From Nematostella vectensis (lineage: Eukaryota > Cnidaria > Anthozoa > Actiniaria > Edwardsiidae), in assembly GCF_932526225.1 (NCBI RefSeq), contig NC_064038.1, positions 15,801,575 to 15,865,574 on the forward strand: a stretch of DNA of 64,000 bases, written 5' to 3'. The notes below the pieces were generated by a model. That model had not been told where the DNA came from. It ran no database searches and worked only from the letters and a program-made list of their open reading frames with translations. The translations under genes were made by a program, and so were the position numbers. Shown here one piece after another: positions 52,901 through 63,985 of this stretch. Each line of letters begins with the position of its first letter. Position 1 is the stretch's first letter.

Positions 52901-53295
52901 CTTTATGGCGATGACAGAAAACTTTGGGTGACTTAAGGACGTCACCATGGGTCCATGAGTGCGCAATGGACCATGGGATTACACCTGGGTCACGTGAGCA
53001 TCCAGATGCTAATGACCAGACACCGTCATCAGCCAAGAAATGATGATTCAAATAGAATTGAGCCAGTTGACCACTAAATGAGTACTGAGGCAAAGGTAGT
53101 CCGTCATTCCCGGGACGCTGGCCAACCATCAAGGTCAAGTCGAGACCGTTGTGGACTCCTTGTTGGTAAGATGCGCCTTCGCTTGCTTTTTTCCCATTCA
53201 GGAAAAACTTCCACGCGCCTGTTGCGTTGGACCATGTAAAGCAGATATGGCTCCAGCGATTGTCTTGTATGATTGGGATTGGAGTGGATATATCC
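52901..53295 (-). CDS. Pentraxin domain, second exon
   Basis: The donor GTAAAT (phase 1) is clear. The acceptor at TATATAG is chosen because it restores the frame from the first exon, and its pyrimidine tract is poor. The translation has RWSHICFTWSNATGAWKFF, LNGKKASEGASY, LMVGQRPGNDG, YSFSGQLAQFYLNHHFL and DPGVIPWSI: the HxC-x-xW, G-x-W, GQ-x-x-G and FxGxL motifs of pentraxins. With the 54.4-kb exon the domain is about 207 residues, the normal pentraxin size. Pentraxins bind ligands through calcium. Confidence 0.8.
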
Positions 53296-53485
53296 CTATA
53301 TATGATAGAAGCACCCTTCACTTTGTGACGAACATAAAAGTACACAAATATGACATACATTTTTACGTCATGTTGGAAAAAAAGCTTTATTTTGTATCCA
53401 TCTATTATTTCTGTGTAGTTGTGATTTGGTTAATTGAACAACTCGTTTTGTTGTCCTGTGATCCTTCTCGTATCCTAAAATTCTC

Positions 53486-54308
53486 AGTTTCAAGAATTCC
53501 CAACCATCCTGTCAATCACAACTCGTATCTTCTGCTACGGGGATCGGATCATCAAACTATTTGGCAATGCCATGTACCTAGGGATGAGCTTTATAAAAAT
53601 GTAACATGTGCTTACATTATAGTTTCTATGGCAACGGAACGGTGGACCCGTTAAATTCACTATTCGCGAAGTGCTGTTCAATACAGGGACATTTTTAACA
53701 AATAAGCTATAGGATATTGTACATCAGACCTTGTTCGAACCTTAGAGGAAGTTTTATTAAAATCTATAAGAGGAATTCGGAGATATTGGCGTACTTTTAT
53801 GTTCAGTCATTCGGTTATTTACCTACTTTGAAATTCGTCCCTGAAAAAAATCCATACGCGGGCAAGGATTTTTTTTTACCATTGTTATTTAGCTATTCTT
53901 ATTAGCTATCCTTATTTCTAATAGCTACCAAAAAAGAAAGCAGTTTTGTTGATAGTAAGTATTAGGGGCCATTCCTGCGACTATATAATAATCTAAAAAT
54001 GATTAATTTTTTCGTCGTTTTCGCAGAATAAAATTAATATGTTGAGAAACATTCTTTCAACTTTGAGCTCCATTTAAGGGTTGTAAGTAAGCGATTAGAT
54101 ATTTTGAAAATGGCCAAACTTTGCGAATAGTGAATTAAACGGGTCCACCGTTCCGTTGCCATAGAAACAGCAATGTAAACACATGTTATATTTTTATAAA
54201 GTTTATCCCTAGCTGCATGCCATGGCCAAATAGTTTAATGATCCGATCCCTGTAGCAGAAGATACGAGTTGTGATTGACAAGATGGTTGGGAATTCGGGA
54301 AACTGTAT
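53486..54308. mobile_element. Foldback element, arms about 190 bp
   Basis: 53,486-53,676 and 54,121-54,308 are inverted copies (AATTCCCAACCATCCTGTCA, CGGATCATCAAACTATTTGG, GGCAACGGAACGGTGGACCC). The loop of about 440 bp is AT-rich with no gene. Confidence 0.85.
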
Positions 54309-54433
54309 CGAATCTCCTTAATTTTTCATTCACATTTTGTCATTTTGAAATACCTATTTGCAAGTGCGACAGTGGGCTTGCTAACTTTGATGTCTGTCAT
54401 TTTCTCATTATTCATTCCAAATAAGCAACTTAC

Positions 54434-54659
54434 AGTTTCTTGTCATTTAAATACACCTCGCAAGCTGTGCCATTGGCGAGCAGGAACGACATATTGGTCT
54501 GAGAACCAAACATAGTCCACAGTCCTTGGCGGGCTTGAACCACATGCGACTTCACGAAAGAACAGACAGTCATGACTTGGTGTGCTTTTACTTTGGGAAA
54601 AAGAACGTAATCGGTGGAACGTTTTCCAGAGAATGAAAGGGAGTATTCCTTGTCTCCAT
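54434..54659 (-). CDS. Pentraxin domain, first exon
   Basis: Acceptor TCTTGTTTTAG (phase 1), donor GTAAGT (phase 2). The translation reads EYSLSFSGKRSTDYVLFPKV, MTVCSFVKSHV, LWTMFGSQTNMSFLLANGTA, CEVYLNDKK: the SLSFxG start and the VxxCxxV strand with the first conserved cysteine of pentraxins. Confidence 0.78.
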
Positions 54660-55407
54660 CTAAAACAAGATTTAAAACAAGCAAATACTTCAGTATCTAG
54701 TAATAAGTTTTTTTCTGGTCATCGCGTGGGTACCCTTTTGTTCACCTGCCCGCCGCCCGTACACTTTACTATAATTTCACAATACGTCTCCTGAGTATAA
54801 TAATAGAAAATTAATAATTTTTTGCACTATCCGCGAATGCGAATGCAGACAATAATTTGTCCTTTAAAACTTATCGTATAAAATCTCTTCTCCGATAAAC
54901 AGTTGCTTATCATTCGGAACAGTTGCTTATTATTCAACCTTTGCTTTGGGAACAAATTGCTATGAACAATTTAAAAAAAGATACAATAATCTTGACAAGT
55001 TAAAACGGTTAGAAGGATTTGTGAGGGTTCAAAGGTTGTTTGGTAAATTGAGATCATTTTAATTAAAGATGAGAAAAGTGCGAATTGGCTCGGTCAGCGG
55101 ACATCAAAGGTTCACTAGATGCACACACATAACAATTCTGATTGAAATTGAAATGTTCAAATCTTAAAATACTGATAGTTTAGAGACTGCGACTATCCTA
55201 GCGCCCGTGCCTAGACTAGCGCCTCAGTACGGGCTTAGCCTGGCACTAGCCGTTCTTATCGGGATCTCTGTCTTTGGAAATAAACCTTGAGGCTTGTGAT
55301 AAGACTGTATCGTCACCACTTTATTGGAAACTCAATAAAATGCTGGTGACTAAGCTGTCTCTTCTTTTCTTTTTCTGCTTTATTGGAAGGTGTACATCAC
55401 AAGGCCG
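54660..55407. other. Intron, nothing recognised
   Basis: AT-rich, no supported feature. Confidence 0.4.
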
Positions 55408-55761
55408 ACTGAGGCTATTTTTGAGCTGAATTTACAAGAAAACAGACTAAAAACAGAAACCTCCCAGCTTATTCTGAGTTTTATACAGCCCGTCAAAGTC
55501 AAACACCGCTGCACCTAGTCAGCGGTATCCTAGCTTTCCAACAGTGCTTTGCGGTCCCCACTTTTTAATCCCTCGTCGTTGTGCTAATACGAGCACAAGT
55601 GGATGCTTGCTTGTATTTTTTTATCAAAAATACAGCTATGAGCATATTGGGAGAGTGTCCTAGGACATCATGGAGTCTATTGGGGCATAATTGAGTGTTG
55701 TGCTTATGGAAGCAAAGGTGGATTTATGGTGATTTTTTCTTGTTTGGCTTTGCCTGGATTA
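55408..55761 (+). repeat. Dispersed direct repeat, copy 1 (copy 2 at 63.4 kb)
   Basis: About 350 bp highly similar to 63,396-63,730: CACCTAGTCAGCGGTATCCT, AACAGTGCTTTGCGGTCCC, GCATATTGGGAGAGTGTCCT, GTCTATTGGGGCATAATTGA, TTGTTTGGCTTTGCCTGGAT. The right end of the repeat (TTTGCAATCTGTAATGGCAT) reappears at 56,993 beyond a foldback element. Confidence 0.85.
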
Positions 55762-56974
55762 GCCTGCGTGCAGCCGGAAATAGTTCCATTATTACCGCCT
55801 GCGGATTACCGACAGAAAGCTTGTTTAGACCCCCCGCGCACCAGCCGCCGGAGTGAAGCGATTTCTGATTGGCTGTCGTCTGGTTTAAATGTAACGAGCC
55901 ACGCGATTGGTCAATAGCTCCATGTCCCTGCATATAAAATTTTTCGAATGTTATTATTTCGCGCATGAGTTTGAAAACGAAGGCGCGAAGCGTGCAAACC
56001 AATATATGGCAATTCCTTCGTGTCATTTGTGCCTCACGGATGTAGCTAATAGTGACAAAAGATTTGTTTTCGGGGGTGAAGGGAAGTTAGCTTTTGAGCT
56101 GAAAAATCTTTCTTCCACAAGAGTAAGCGATTATATTTGCCCTCTGGTTCTTTAGCGATTGAATAAGCGAGTATATTTGCCGTCTGGGCGTAGCGATTTG
56201 TTTATATGTTCCGCGGAAGAGCATCTTGCCTAATGATTCGAGGTCCTCTGGAAGTTTTCTCTCTTTGTCCAACGAGGGCCATTTAACCCGAAAAGTTACA
56301 GCCACATGTGGGTTTGGGGAATTCGGAGGATTTACAGCAGCGGGAGCTGCATTTGTAGCAGAGCTATAGTTGCAACAGGAGCTGGAGTTGCAGCCGGAGC
56401 TGGATTGAAAGGACTGACTGCCCATTGCGGTTGTGTCGCTGGACCAATGCGCACAGGAATAGAAGCGAGTATTTCTGGTTTTGAGGATGATGACTTTCCC
56501 TATGATTTTGTTGGTGTCTTATAAGTTTCTTGCTCGGTGTTCTGACTATCCCTTTATTTATTTTGAAAGAGGTCTTCGATGGTTTTCAGTTTTTGAAGCA
56601 ATTTTTCGTAGTTTCCTAAAGCACAGACGGCAAATATACTCGCTTACTCTAGTGGAAGAAAGATTTTTCGGCTCAAAAGCTATATTGAACTTCCGTTTAC
56701 CCCCGATGGCAAATCTCTGGTCGCTATTAGCTACATCCGTGAGGCACAAATTACACGAAGGAATTGCCATATATTGGTTTGCACACTTCGCCCTTCGCAG
56801 TCAATTGCAGTGTACATGGAGCCATTGACCAATCGCATGGCTTGTTACATTTGAACCAGACAGCCAATCAGAAATCGCTTCACTCCGGCGGTTGGTGCGC
56901 GGGGGGTCTAAACAAGCTTATAGTAGGTAATTAGCAGACGGTAATAATGGAACTATTTCCGGCTGCACGCAGGC
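55762..56974. mobile_element. 1.2-kb foldback element with about 400-bp TIRs
   Basis: Begins GCCTGCGTGCAGCCGGAAAT and ends with its reverse complement. Arms about 55,762-56,165 and 56,605-56,974 share long blocks (GTTTAGACCCCCCGCGCACC, GAAGCGATTTCTGATTGGCT, ATATGGCAATTCCTTCGTGT, AAAAATCTTTCTTCCAC). The loop (56,170-56,600) has no stop-free long frame with a known domain. It sits inside the dispersed repeat and replaces about 210 bp of it. Confidence 0.88.
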
Positions 56975-57414
56975 TGCACGCGGCTGCACGCGCTTTGCAA
57001 TCTGTAATGGCATCAAAGTGGTTTTACAAGCCTTCATAGAGTGGACATTGTGTTTTGAGGCCATGGAAATGAACCTGGAGGATCAGAATAAAGGTATCTA
57101 ATTGTGTCTTGAGCTGTGTTTTACTGATCTTTCTCCCTTGTGTGGCATTTTGACGAGGGGTGATTCTGCTTTTCTTTCTTTGCTCGATTAGAAATTTGTC
57201 AAAGAACCTGTGCTATTATTTGGCGTAAGGGTTGTTGCTATCACCTTGGTTGGATGCATATCTTCAAGACCATTTATCCCTTTGAGTAATGCCCGAGTAT
57301 CGTCGTCCTGTTGTGCTTATTTTGCATTTATGAATTTTTTTGTACCAGCCTTTGTTTGGCACAGTATTCCCCCAGCTGGCGCTACTTGCACGGGGCTTAA
57401 GACATTATACTTAC

Positions 57415-57556
57415 CACATCTATAGCCATAGAGCTCAGTTCTCATAGCTATTCGTCCATTGAAAGCCTTGGGCTGAAATCGCACAAAACGAGCCTCAATG
57501 GCCGGCAAGAGATTATGAGTGACGATTGTTGCTCTATCAGTATTCCCATCAAAGAT
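57415..57556 (-). CDS. F5/8C domain 2, second exon
   Basis: 142 bp, acceptor TTGTTTTCAG (phase 0), donor GTAAGTAT (phase 1). The translation is IFDGNTDRATIVTHNLLPAI, EARFVRFQPKAFNGRIAMRT, ELYGYRC, the classical discoidin ending (ARFVRFxP, xRxELYGC-like). Confidence 0.88.
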
Positions 57557-57639
57557 CTGAAAACAAGGAAAGCTGGCTGTTATTCCAGCTCATTTAGAAA
57601 CATTAAATGATCGCATAGTGGCTATATGACCGTTAGTAG

Positions 57640-58205
57640 TAAAAGGTCCTCTATGGACTAAATGCTTTACAGTTTTCAATTTTTTCAAACAACCCAGTAA
57701 ATTGTCGACCCAGTGAGTTAGAAGCATTCTATATTTTTTGAGAAAGGGCAAGCAAACCTGAATTGTCGGTATGGATGTTTTCCGTCGTCTTTGTACAGTA
57801 TAGAATCGTAATTTTAGTGGCACTCAATTCAGATTTGCTTGCCCTTTATAAACAAATATATCATATTTCGAGCTCACAAGGTTGACAATTTACCGTGATA
57901 TTTTAGCAAATTGAAAACTGTCGACATTTTAGCATCACTTTGTAGAGAATTCTTAAGAAAATTCTTGTGAGCTCAAAGTATTATATATTTGTTTAGAAAG
58001 GGCAAGTGAATCTGAATTGAGTGCCACTAAAATTATAATTAGTGGACATTGTCCACCGACAACGTTTAATACCAGTAATAAATCTCAATTCAGATTTGCT
58101 TGCCCTCAACAAATATAAAATACTTTGAACTCACTAGGTCGACAAGTAATGGGTGTATTTGAATAAATTGACAACTGTCAGGCATTTAGTCCATTGAAGA
58201 CCTTT
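57640..58205. mobile_element. Nested inverted repeats (foldback element)
   Basis: Outer arms 57,650-57,765 and 58,083-58,200 (GACTAAATGC, AATTGTCGACCCAGTGAGTT) enclose an inner inverted pair 57,825-57,865 and 57,990-58,030 (CTCAATTCAGATTTGCTTGC). The motif CAATTCAGATTTGCTTGCCC occurs in at least four orientations. Confidence 0.75.
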
Positions 58206-59055
58206 CCCGACTGTCGGGCATATAGCCACTGCGTTAAATAATAGCATATGTAACGATAAACAAGGCATCGAAAATGTGTTTTAGTGTTTTCAGTTACACA
58301 AGGCGCGTGTCCAGAGGGAGGGCCCTGACCCCACCCTGGTCATGTGACGAGATGGGTTCGACTCCGGTTGGCCCCTTTGTTGGTAGTTGGTAGATAGAAA
58401 GAGTTATGGATGCCGATTTGAACTTAATTGTTCCATGGTCAGTGAATTACAACTTTGAACACCACCCTTCCTTTTGCCTCTATACACGCCCTTAATTGCT
58501 GTAACAGGCAAACATTCATCCTTTGTACAAAGAAGCATACAATCAAACACAAAAACAATGGGGCGATGGAACAATTGCTATGCAGTTACGCAAAAAATTT
58601 CTTCGACATAAAAAAATATCATTTTTCTACCCTCCCCCTCCCCCACGCTCAATTTTGAACGTGGAAATATACATTGAATTGTAGAGAAAGTTGATTTCCG
58701 AACAAAATTTAATAGGAGGATGGGAGGAGGGGTGGGGGGGCTTATAGACAGGAACAGAGTAGGTTCCGATATTATGATGCGCGCACCCGTGTTCTACGTG
58801 AGTGTGCAAAACTGTTGTGTCCCTAAGTAATTTGTCCCTGATTGTATGATAAAATGTAAAGGGTAAATGTAAAGAGTACTATTACGAAACCTGTAAATGC
58901 TGATGCCTCATGACAAATGAACAGTCTTCAACCTAAAATCTTCAGTCCATAAAGTATTTGGTTCAGTGGAGTAACAATACGTTACCCATGAAGCACTACA
59001 GGTTACAGCACATGGATTCTCGAGTGCAACCTTATATAAAGTGTATTAGGCGTAC
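58206..59055. other. Intron, nothing recognised
   Basis: Contains a GGTTCGACTCC stretch (about 58,347) that resembles a tRNA T-arm but without the rest of a tRNA. Confidence 0.4.
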
Positions 59056-59381
59056 CTTATGGATACCGTTAATCGCATAAGTAGTCCAATGTTCTTCAGA
59101 ATAGCTATAGCTCAAGGTATAATTCTTGACCCATTGGTCATTATTGTCCCGCCCTTGTGTAGACACGGAAGTGACAATAGTGACACTGCTCAAATCGATC
59201 TGCAACCATTGGTTGTAATTGCTGTTGGCGAGCCATACACTATGAACAGGAGTGCGATTGAGGCGAGCATTAAAGGGCAAATAATACCACGCTGATGGTA
59301 ATGATGATGATGCTGTTATTGCGGAGTCGATAATGTCACCACTCTCCATCCCTAACGGACGAGGACACTTGAAATATTCAC
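59056..59381 (-). CDS. F5/8C domain 2, first exon
   Basis: Acceptor CCTTGCAG (phase 1), donor GTACGC (phase 0). The translation has EYFKCPRPLGMESGDIIDSA, ITASSSLPSAWYYLPFNARL, NYNQWLQIDLSSVTIVTSVS, TQGRDNNDQWVKNYTLSYS. CxxPLGMExGxIxDSxITASS, WLQIDL and TQGR are strict hallmarks of F5/8C domains, which bind lipids, glycans or proteins on cell surfaces. Confidence 0.92.
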
Positions 59382-60303
59382 CTGCAAGGTAGGGATATAA
59401 CAAAGTAGACAGTGTTGAATAACGTATGCGCATGCGCGTGCTATGGTGCAAACAAAGACAATCGTAGTGTTGAATCGTTCGAGTAAAGCTACGAAAGGCT
59501 GACCTCAGTGGCTGTTTTGACTAACTGTACAGCATTAAAATCATACTGCACAAAAATTGGGATTTTTGTTTGATAATGAGGGAGTCATAAAGAAAATTAT
59601 AGCCTTAGCTTTACGCTAGTTTTCTTAGCATTTGCCAAAATGTGGCAGTTCCCCGGTAGAAAGAAAGCAAAAAGGCTGTTCTAACCGTTTGGTACTGGAA
59701 CTAGCTAGCGTTTTTCAGCACTTGGCAACCAAGTATCAATCTTTTTTTGGAAAACGAGATCAAGCGTTCAAAGCATGTTGCGGTGAAAAAAGCTTATATG
59801 AGGAACGTCATAATTAGAAGGGATATAGATCGCTTCAGTCGTTATTACAACGTTGTTTACAGCTAAATACTGCGCCAACATGAAATGTGGAGACAGAGAA
59901 TATGTTTAGAACTTGCTGAGATTTTGTTGAGACTCCATTTGACGAAATACCTCGCGTCGGATTAGTCGGATAATAAACATTCCATATTATATATTTATAT
60001 ATAGTTCATGGTTTTGTTGGTCGCACTGTAAATGTGACCCTCATGGGAAAACGTTCAGTATAGATTAAAAATTTGTATAAACAGCATCCATACCAAGGAA
60101 TAAAATGTTTACAAAATGAAATTCCGCGCGCGAGTTTTAATGCCTATTCTCCTAGACACATGCTGTTTTTTTTTTATCAATCCAAAGAGTTCTATAAACG
60201 TATGCACGGAAATCCCTCGTAAGTATGGGATGGCTTTCAGGGCTACGCAACATTTTGTTTCAGTTTTAATGCGACTTATTGGAGGCTGTTTGTTATTTCT
60301 TAC
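59382..60303. other. Intron, nothing recognised
   Basis: AT-rich, no supported feature. Confidence 0.4.
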
Positions 60304-60445
60304 CGCAAGCGCATCCATAGAGCTCCACCCTGAGTACCGGCCAACCATGAAACGTCTTTATCGTAACGCGTACGTAACGCGTTACTAGAACCGGAAGAAT
60401 GTTGTGTGACACCACTGTCATAGTGTCATTGTTACCAGTGAGAAC
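60304..60445 (-). CDS. F5/8C domain 1, second exon
   Basis: 142 bp, acceptor CCTTATGTCAG (phase 0), donor GTAAGAAA (phase 1). The translation is VLTGNNDTMTVVSHNILPVL, VTRYVRVTIKTFHGWPVLRV, ELYGCAC. The RYVRV and WPxLRVELYGC strands are the usual end of a discoidin domain. It pairs with the exon at 61.2 kb. Confidence 0.88.
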
Positions 60446-60889
60446 CTGACATAAGGACTTTGGTTAGTTGGTCTTTCTATAGATATGACTTGGTCCTTTG
60501 AAAATAATGTATAAATGCATATAATGCGTGAATACAGAAAAGATAAAAAAGATTCTATGATCAAGTGATAATAGAAGTTGCTGCATTGACAGTCACAAAG
60601 AACGTGTTGTTAGACAGGCTCGCACGAAATTCGGAGATGGTATGAGCAATACCTTTCAGTGCCCGACTTCAAGGGTACGATGGGGTATTTCAAATTCTCA
60701 TTTCAAAATGTTTCTTAATTCTTATTAATTTCCATGAAAGTTTAATAATAGTTTTAGTTCCAGAATCCACCCGTATTTAAGTGGTTCCACAGTACGATTG
60801 CAGAGGTGAATGCGTTAAAACTAGGACAAAAGACATGCAAAATTGAACGATAAGGGACCGGGGATGCTTTCAGCCATTCCAGCTATAAG

Positions 60890-61158
60890 CATGCGCGCGC
60901 ACCCATCATGGAAACCTACCTCAACTACCGTATATATATAACAATATCTTGAATCACTGGGTTGTATTATTTTCGACTTTTCGGCAATGCTGTCTTAATC
61001 AGGATTGAATATATATATAAGCATGAGACAATCACTACACAGGACCGAAAGCACTACCTCAACTACCGTCATGTATCGCGCGCTTCGTTTAGTGCAAGCT
61101 TTAAAATACGCGCGCTGCATTCTGGTAGTTGAGGTAGGTTTCTATGGTAATGCGCGCG
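60890..61158. mobile_element. MITE-like element with about 38-bp inverted ends
   Basis: GGAAACCTACCTCAACTACC near the left end is mirrored by GGTAGTTGAGGTAGGTTTCT near the right, both next to GCGCGCGC. A third, direct partial copy (CTACCTCAACTACCG) lies at 61,052. Confidence 0.75.
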
Positions 61159-61225
61159 CAAACTTACAGCTGGAGTGGCCTATTGGGCGGGCTGGCAAGT
61201 TATACCCCTAGATTAATTAACCTAC

Positions 61226-61566
61226 GTTTGACTGCTGTTGTACATGATCCGTCCATTGATGACCATCCCTGCTGTGACTGACTGTGAAAGTCATGGTCCA
61301 TTGTGGGTTGGTTGAGTCATCTCGCCCTTGGATCGCTATTTCTGTCACTGAAGTCAGTCTTCCAAGGTCGACCTTCAGCCAGTGAGGACCATCTAGACTA
61401 TTATTCGCAGCGACCCATCCTCCGCAAACCTCTTGCGAGCCTTGTAGCTCTTTCTTTGCGTGGAGGCGGGAGCGAGACGCGTTACACGCAGGGGAGAACG
61501 AGCTGGATGCCGTGATTGCCGAGTCTGCAATACGTCCATCCTCCATTCCTAGCGCTTGGGAGCAGT
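61226..61566 (-). CDS. F5/8C domain 1, first exon
   Basis: Acceptor ACCATCTAG (phase 1), donor GTAGGT (phase 0). The translation has CSQALGMEDGRIADSAITAS, SSFSPACNASRSRLH, GGWVAANNSLDGPHWLKVDL, GRLTSVTEIAIQGRDDSTNP, SHSRDGHQWTDH. All F5/8C hallmarks are present (LGMExGxIADSxITASS, WLxVDLG, IQGR, SxDGxxW). This is the most upstream host exon I can support. Confidence 0.92.
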
Positions 61567-63395
61567 CTAGATGGTGGAGGTAAATTTATCGTTTTAACTC
61601 TTAACTAACTCTTTAACTAACTGGAGCGCTGGCCAGGGGGAAGGGGGGGGGGGGGGGGTTGCTAAGTAGGTAATGTCATAGGGGGCATGTGCCCCCCCCC
61701 AATATTTTCAAAAATTATAAGGAAACGACCAGAAGTGGCGTGGCTGTGCCCCCCAATATTTTCTTAATGTTTCTGTATTGTGCCCCTCAAAATGCTACGG
61801 CACTGTCAACATAATGTGCATCATCATCATCATAAGGATATCAATATCATCATAATTAAACTGCAGCCATCATTACCTCTACGGCCATCAATATTGTAAC
61901 GCTATCCTGAAACTATATAGTAGGCACATTTGCATATGTTATTGGAAACGTTTTTTTCTTACTGATTGAGCAGTATGGATTATCCGCCTTCGTCAGATGA
62001 CCAGCGATAAGTAGGAACACGCCAAGAATGCAGCATACTTGACCGCGCTAAAGAACAATAAATCCACACACCCTGAGACTGGATATCTTCTGCTAAAATG
62101 TGTAGTATTCTTTCGCCATCTAATGTGTGTTCCAGGCTATACAGAATTACTCTAAACCCCCCAAGACAATCGATTCTTTTTGAAAAACTCACACACACGT
62201 AAGTAATTCTAAACAGATTTTACATCCGAGAAAAGATGAAACAAAATCGTGCATATTTACAAATTTGCCACAGCTCATAAGAGCGTACTTAGGTGGCTGC
62301 GTGTACATCCCCTTGGCAAATCGAGATATTCAAGGGACGGGGGGGGGAGAATGATTTCATGTGAGTAAGATATTTTTTTCCTCTTGGCTATTGGGCATGA
62401 TTTTTTCTACAGAGGTACAATATCTTTTTGGGGGTGTATTTGTAATGCACGATCCTTTTTCTTGTAAAATGGCTTACAGGAAAAAAAAATTCAGAATCAT
62501 CCCCCTCCTCAAAAGTTAAATGTAGGGGTGTGCGGGTGAGGGCCACTCCAGAGATATTTTGGGTTTTCAATAGCTTTTAACAGGAGCTTTCTCTAATAGC
62601 TTTAAAATGCTAAATTTGGTTAAATTTTATGTTGAATTTCTCATGATTACATCTATTTCGGTATTTCCCCACCCCACGGATGTTTAAATTAATAGTATTG
62701 TGTGCACCAAAACTTTATGTACTCTCCAAAATATTGAATTAATTGTTTGCAATATGACCAACTTTTCAGAGGGTGGAAGTAACTTTTTTGATGTACAAAA
62801 CATATCCACAAAGTTTTAGTTATAGGAACCTGAAGGGAGGCCTTTTATTTGGCGTTATTTGTTTTATCCTTAGCTGTTCTTCGGCTTTTTCCTACATACT
62901 AATATATGTACTAAATTTATTGATGCGTAACAGTAGATAGGAACTCCGGATCCTCTAATTTTTCTTAAAAACCTTTATATTCCAAGAGCAGAGATGATTT
63001 GTACTCTCCCTCATTTCAAGTGAGGTCTCCCAAGCCCAAGCCAGCCGCTTGTTTGAATGAAATTGGAGAATAAATGAAGACATAATTTATTTCTAAAAAG
63101 TTTGCAACCAAAAATCCATGTATAGTAACCCGCGGTATTTCATGGGTAGTGTATAAACGGATGAATCCTTGTCATGTATGTGAATGATAAAAAAAACATA
63201 AACTAGAATTCTACAGCTTTTGACACCTGGATTTGTATTTTATTTACTCTTATTTGCTTACTCACTTGATACCCATGAAGCACTGCGGGTTACGATACAC
63301 AGATTTTCCAAGTACAACCTTCAGGTGAGTACACAAGGGGGTGAGCAGGCTGCGCGCCATAAAGGGGACTTTTTCATATTAACTCATTGACTCCT
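61567..63395. other. 5' side of the first exon, nothing recognised
   Basis: G and C homopolymers (61,640-61,700), an ATC-rich patch (61,815-61,855), and short open frames without domain similarity. No signal-peptide exon was found. Confidence 0.4.
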
Positions 63396-63985
63396 GGCTA
63401 TTTTTGAACTAAATTTAAAAAAAACAGACTGAAAACAGATACCTCCCCCTATTTTGAGTTTTATACAATCTGTCAAATTAAAACAACACTTCACCTAGTC
63501 AGCGGTATCCTAGATTTGTAACAGTGCTTTGCGGTCCCAATTTTGGCTATGCGAGCACAAATTGATTGTTGCTTGTATTTTTCATAAAAAATACAGCTAT
63601 AAGCATATTGGGAGAGTGTCCTAGGACATTATGAAGTCTATTGGGGCATAATTGAGTGCTGTACTTGTGGGTATTTGCAAGCAAAGGTGGATTCATGGTG
63701 ATTTTTACTTGTTTGGCTTTGCCTGGATGAGAAAATAATTTTTCAATGAATCACCACAGCTCTCCTAAATGCTGTCTTTTCTGAAACCAAATTGATTCCA
63801 AAATTGTTTAAACTGCTATTCTGGGTCTGTATGACCTGGAATTGATTTGATTGGCTTCGGGGTGAAAAGACTTATAAAAAACCATCTGACTTTCGGGAGA
63901 GGAGTGTTGACTGGCCCTCCCCTCATTGATTTTCCCAGAATGCTTTGCAATCCGTAATGGCATCCAAGTGGATTCACAAGCCCAG
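63396..63985 (+). repeat. Dispersed direct repeat, copy 2 (more complete)
   Basis: Full-length partner of 55,408-55,761. It continues for about 210 bp absent from copy 1 and ends with TTTGCAATCCGTAATGGCAT, which copy 1 has at 56,993. Confidence 0.8.

Noticed and set aside
56306-56524. Gene inside the loop of the foldback element
   Set aside because: Both strands have short open frames, but composition is low-complexity (AGAG, CSS repeats) and no transposase motif is present.
58300-58380. tRNA gene or tRNA-derived SINE
   Set aside because: A T-arm-like GGTTCGACTCC is present, but no A box, anticodon arm or acceptor pairing could be found.
61120-61140. let-7 microRNA (TGAGGTAG seed)
   Set aside because: The seed lies in the inverted end of a MITE; the rest of the mature sequence does not match and no let-7 hairpin is present.
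61980-62198. Extra 5' exon of the host gene
   Set aside because: Open for 72 codons but without domain pattern, signal peptide or compatible splice sites.
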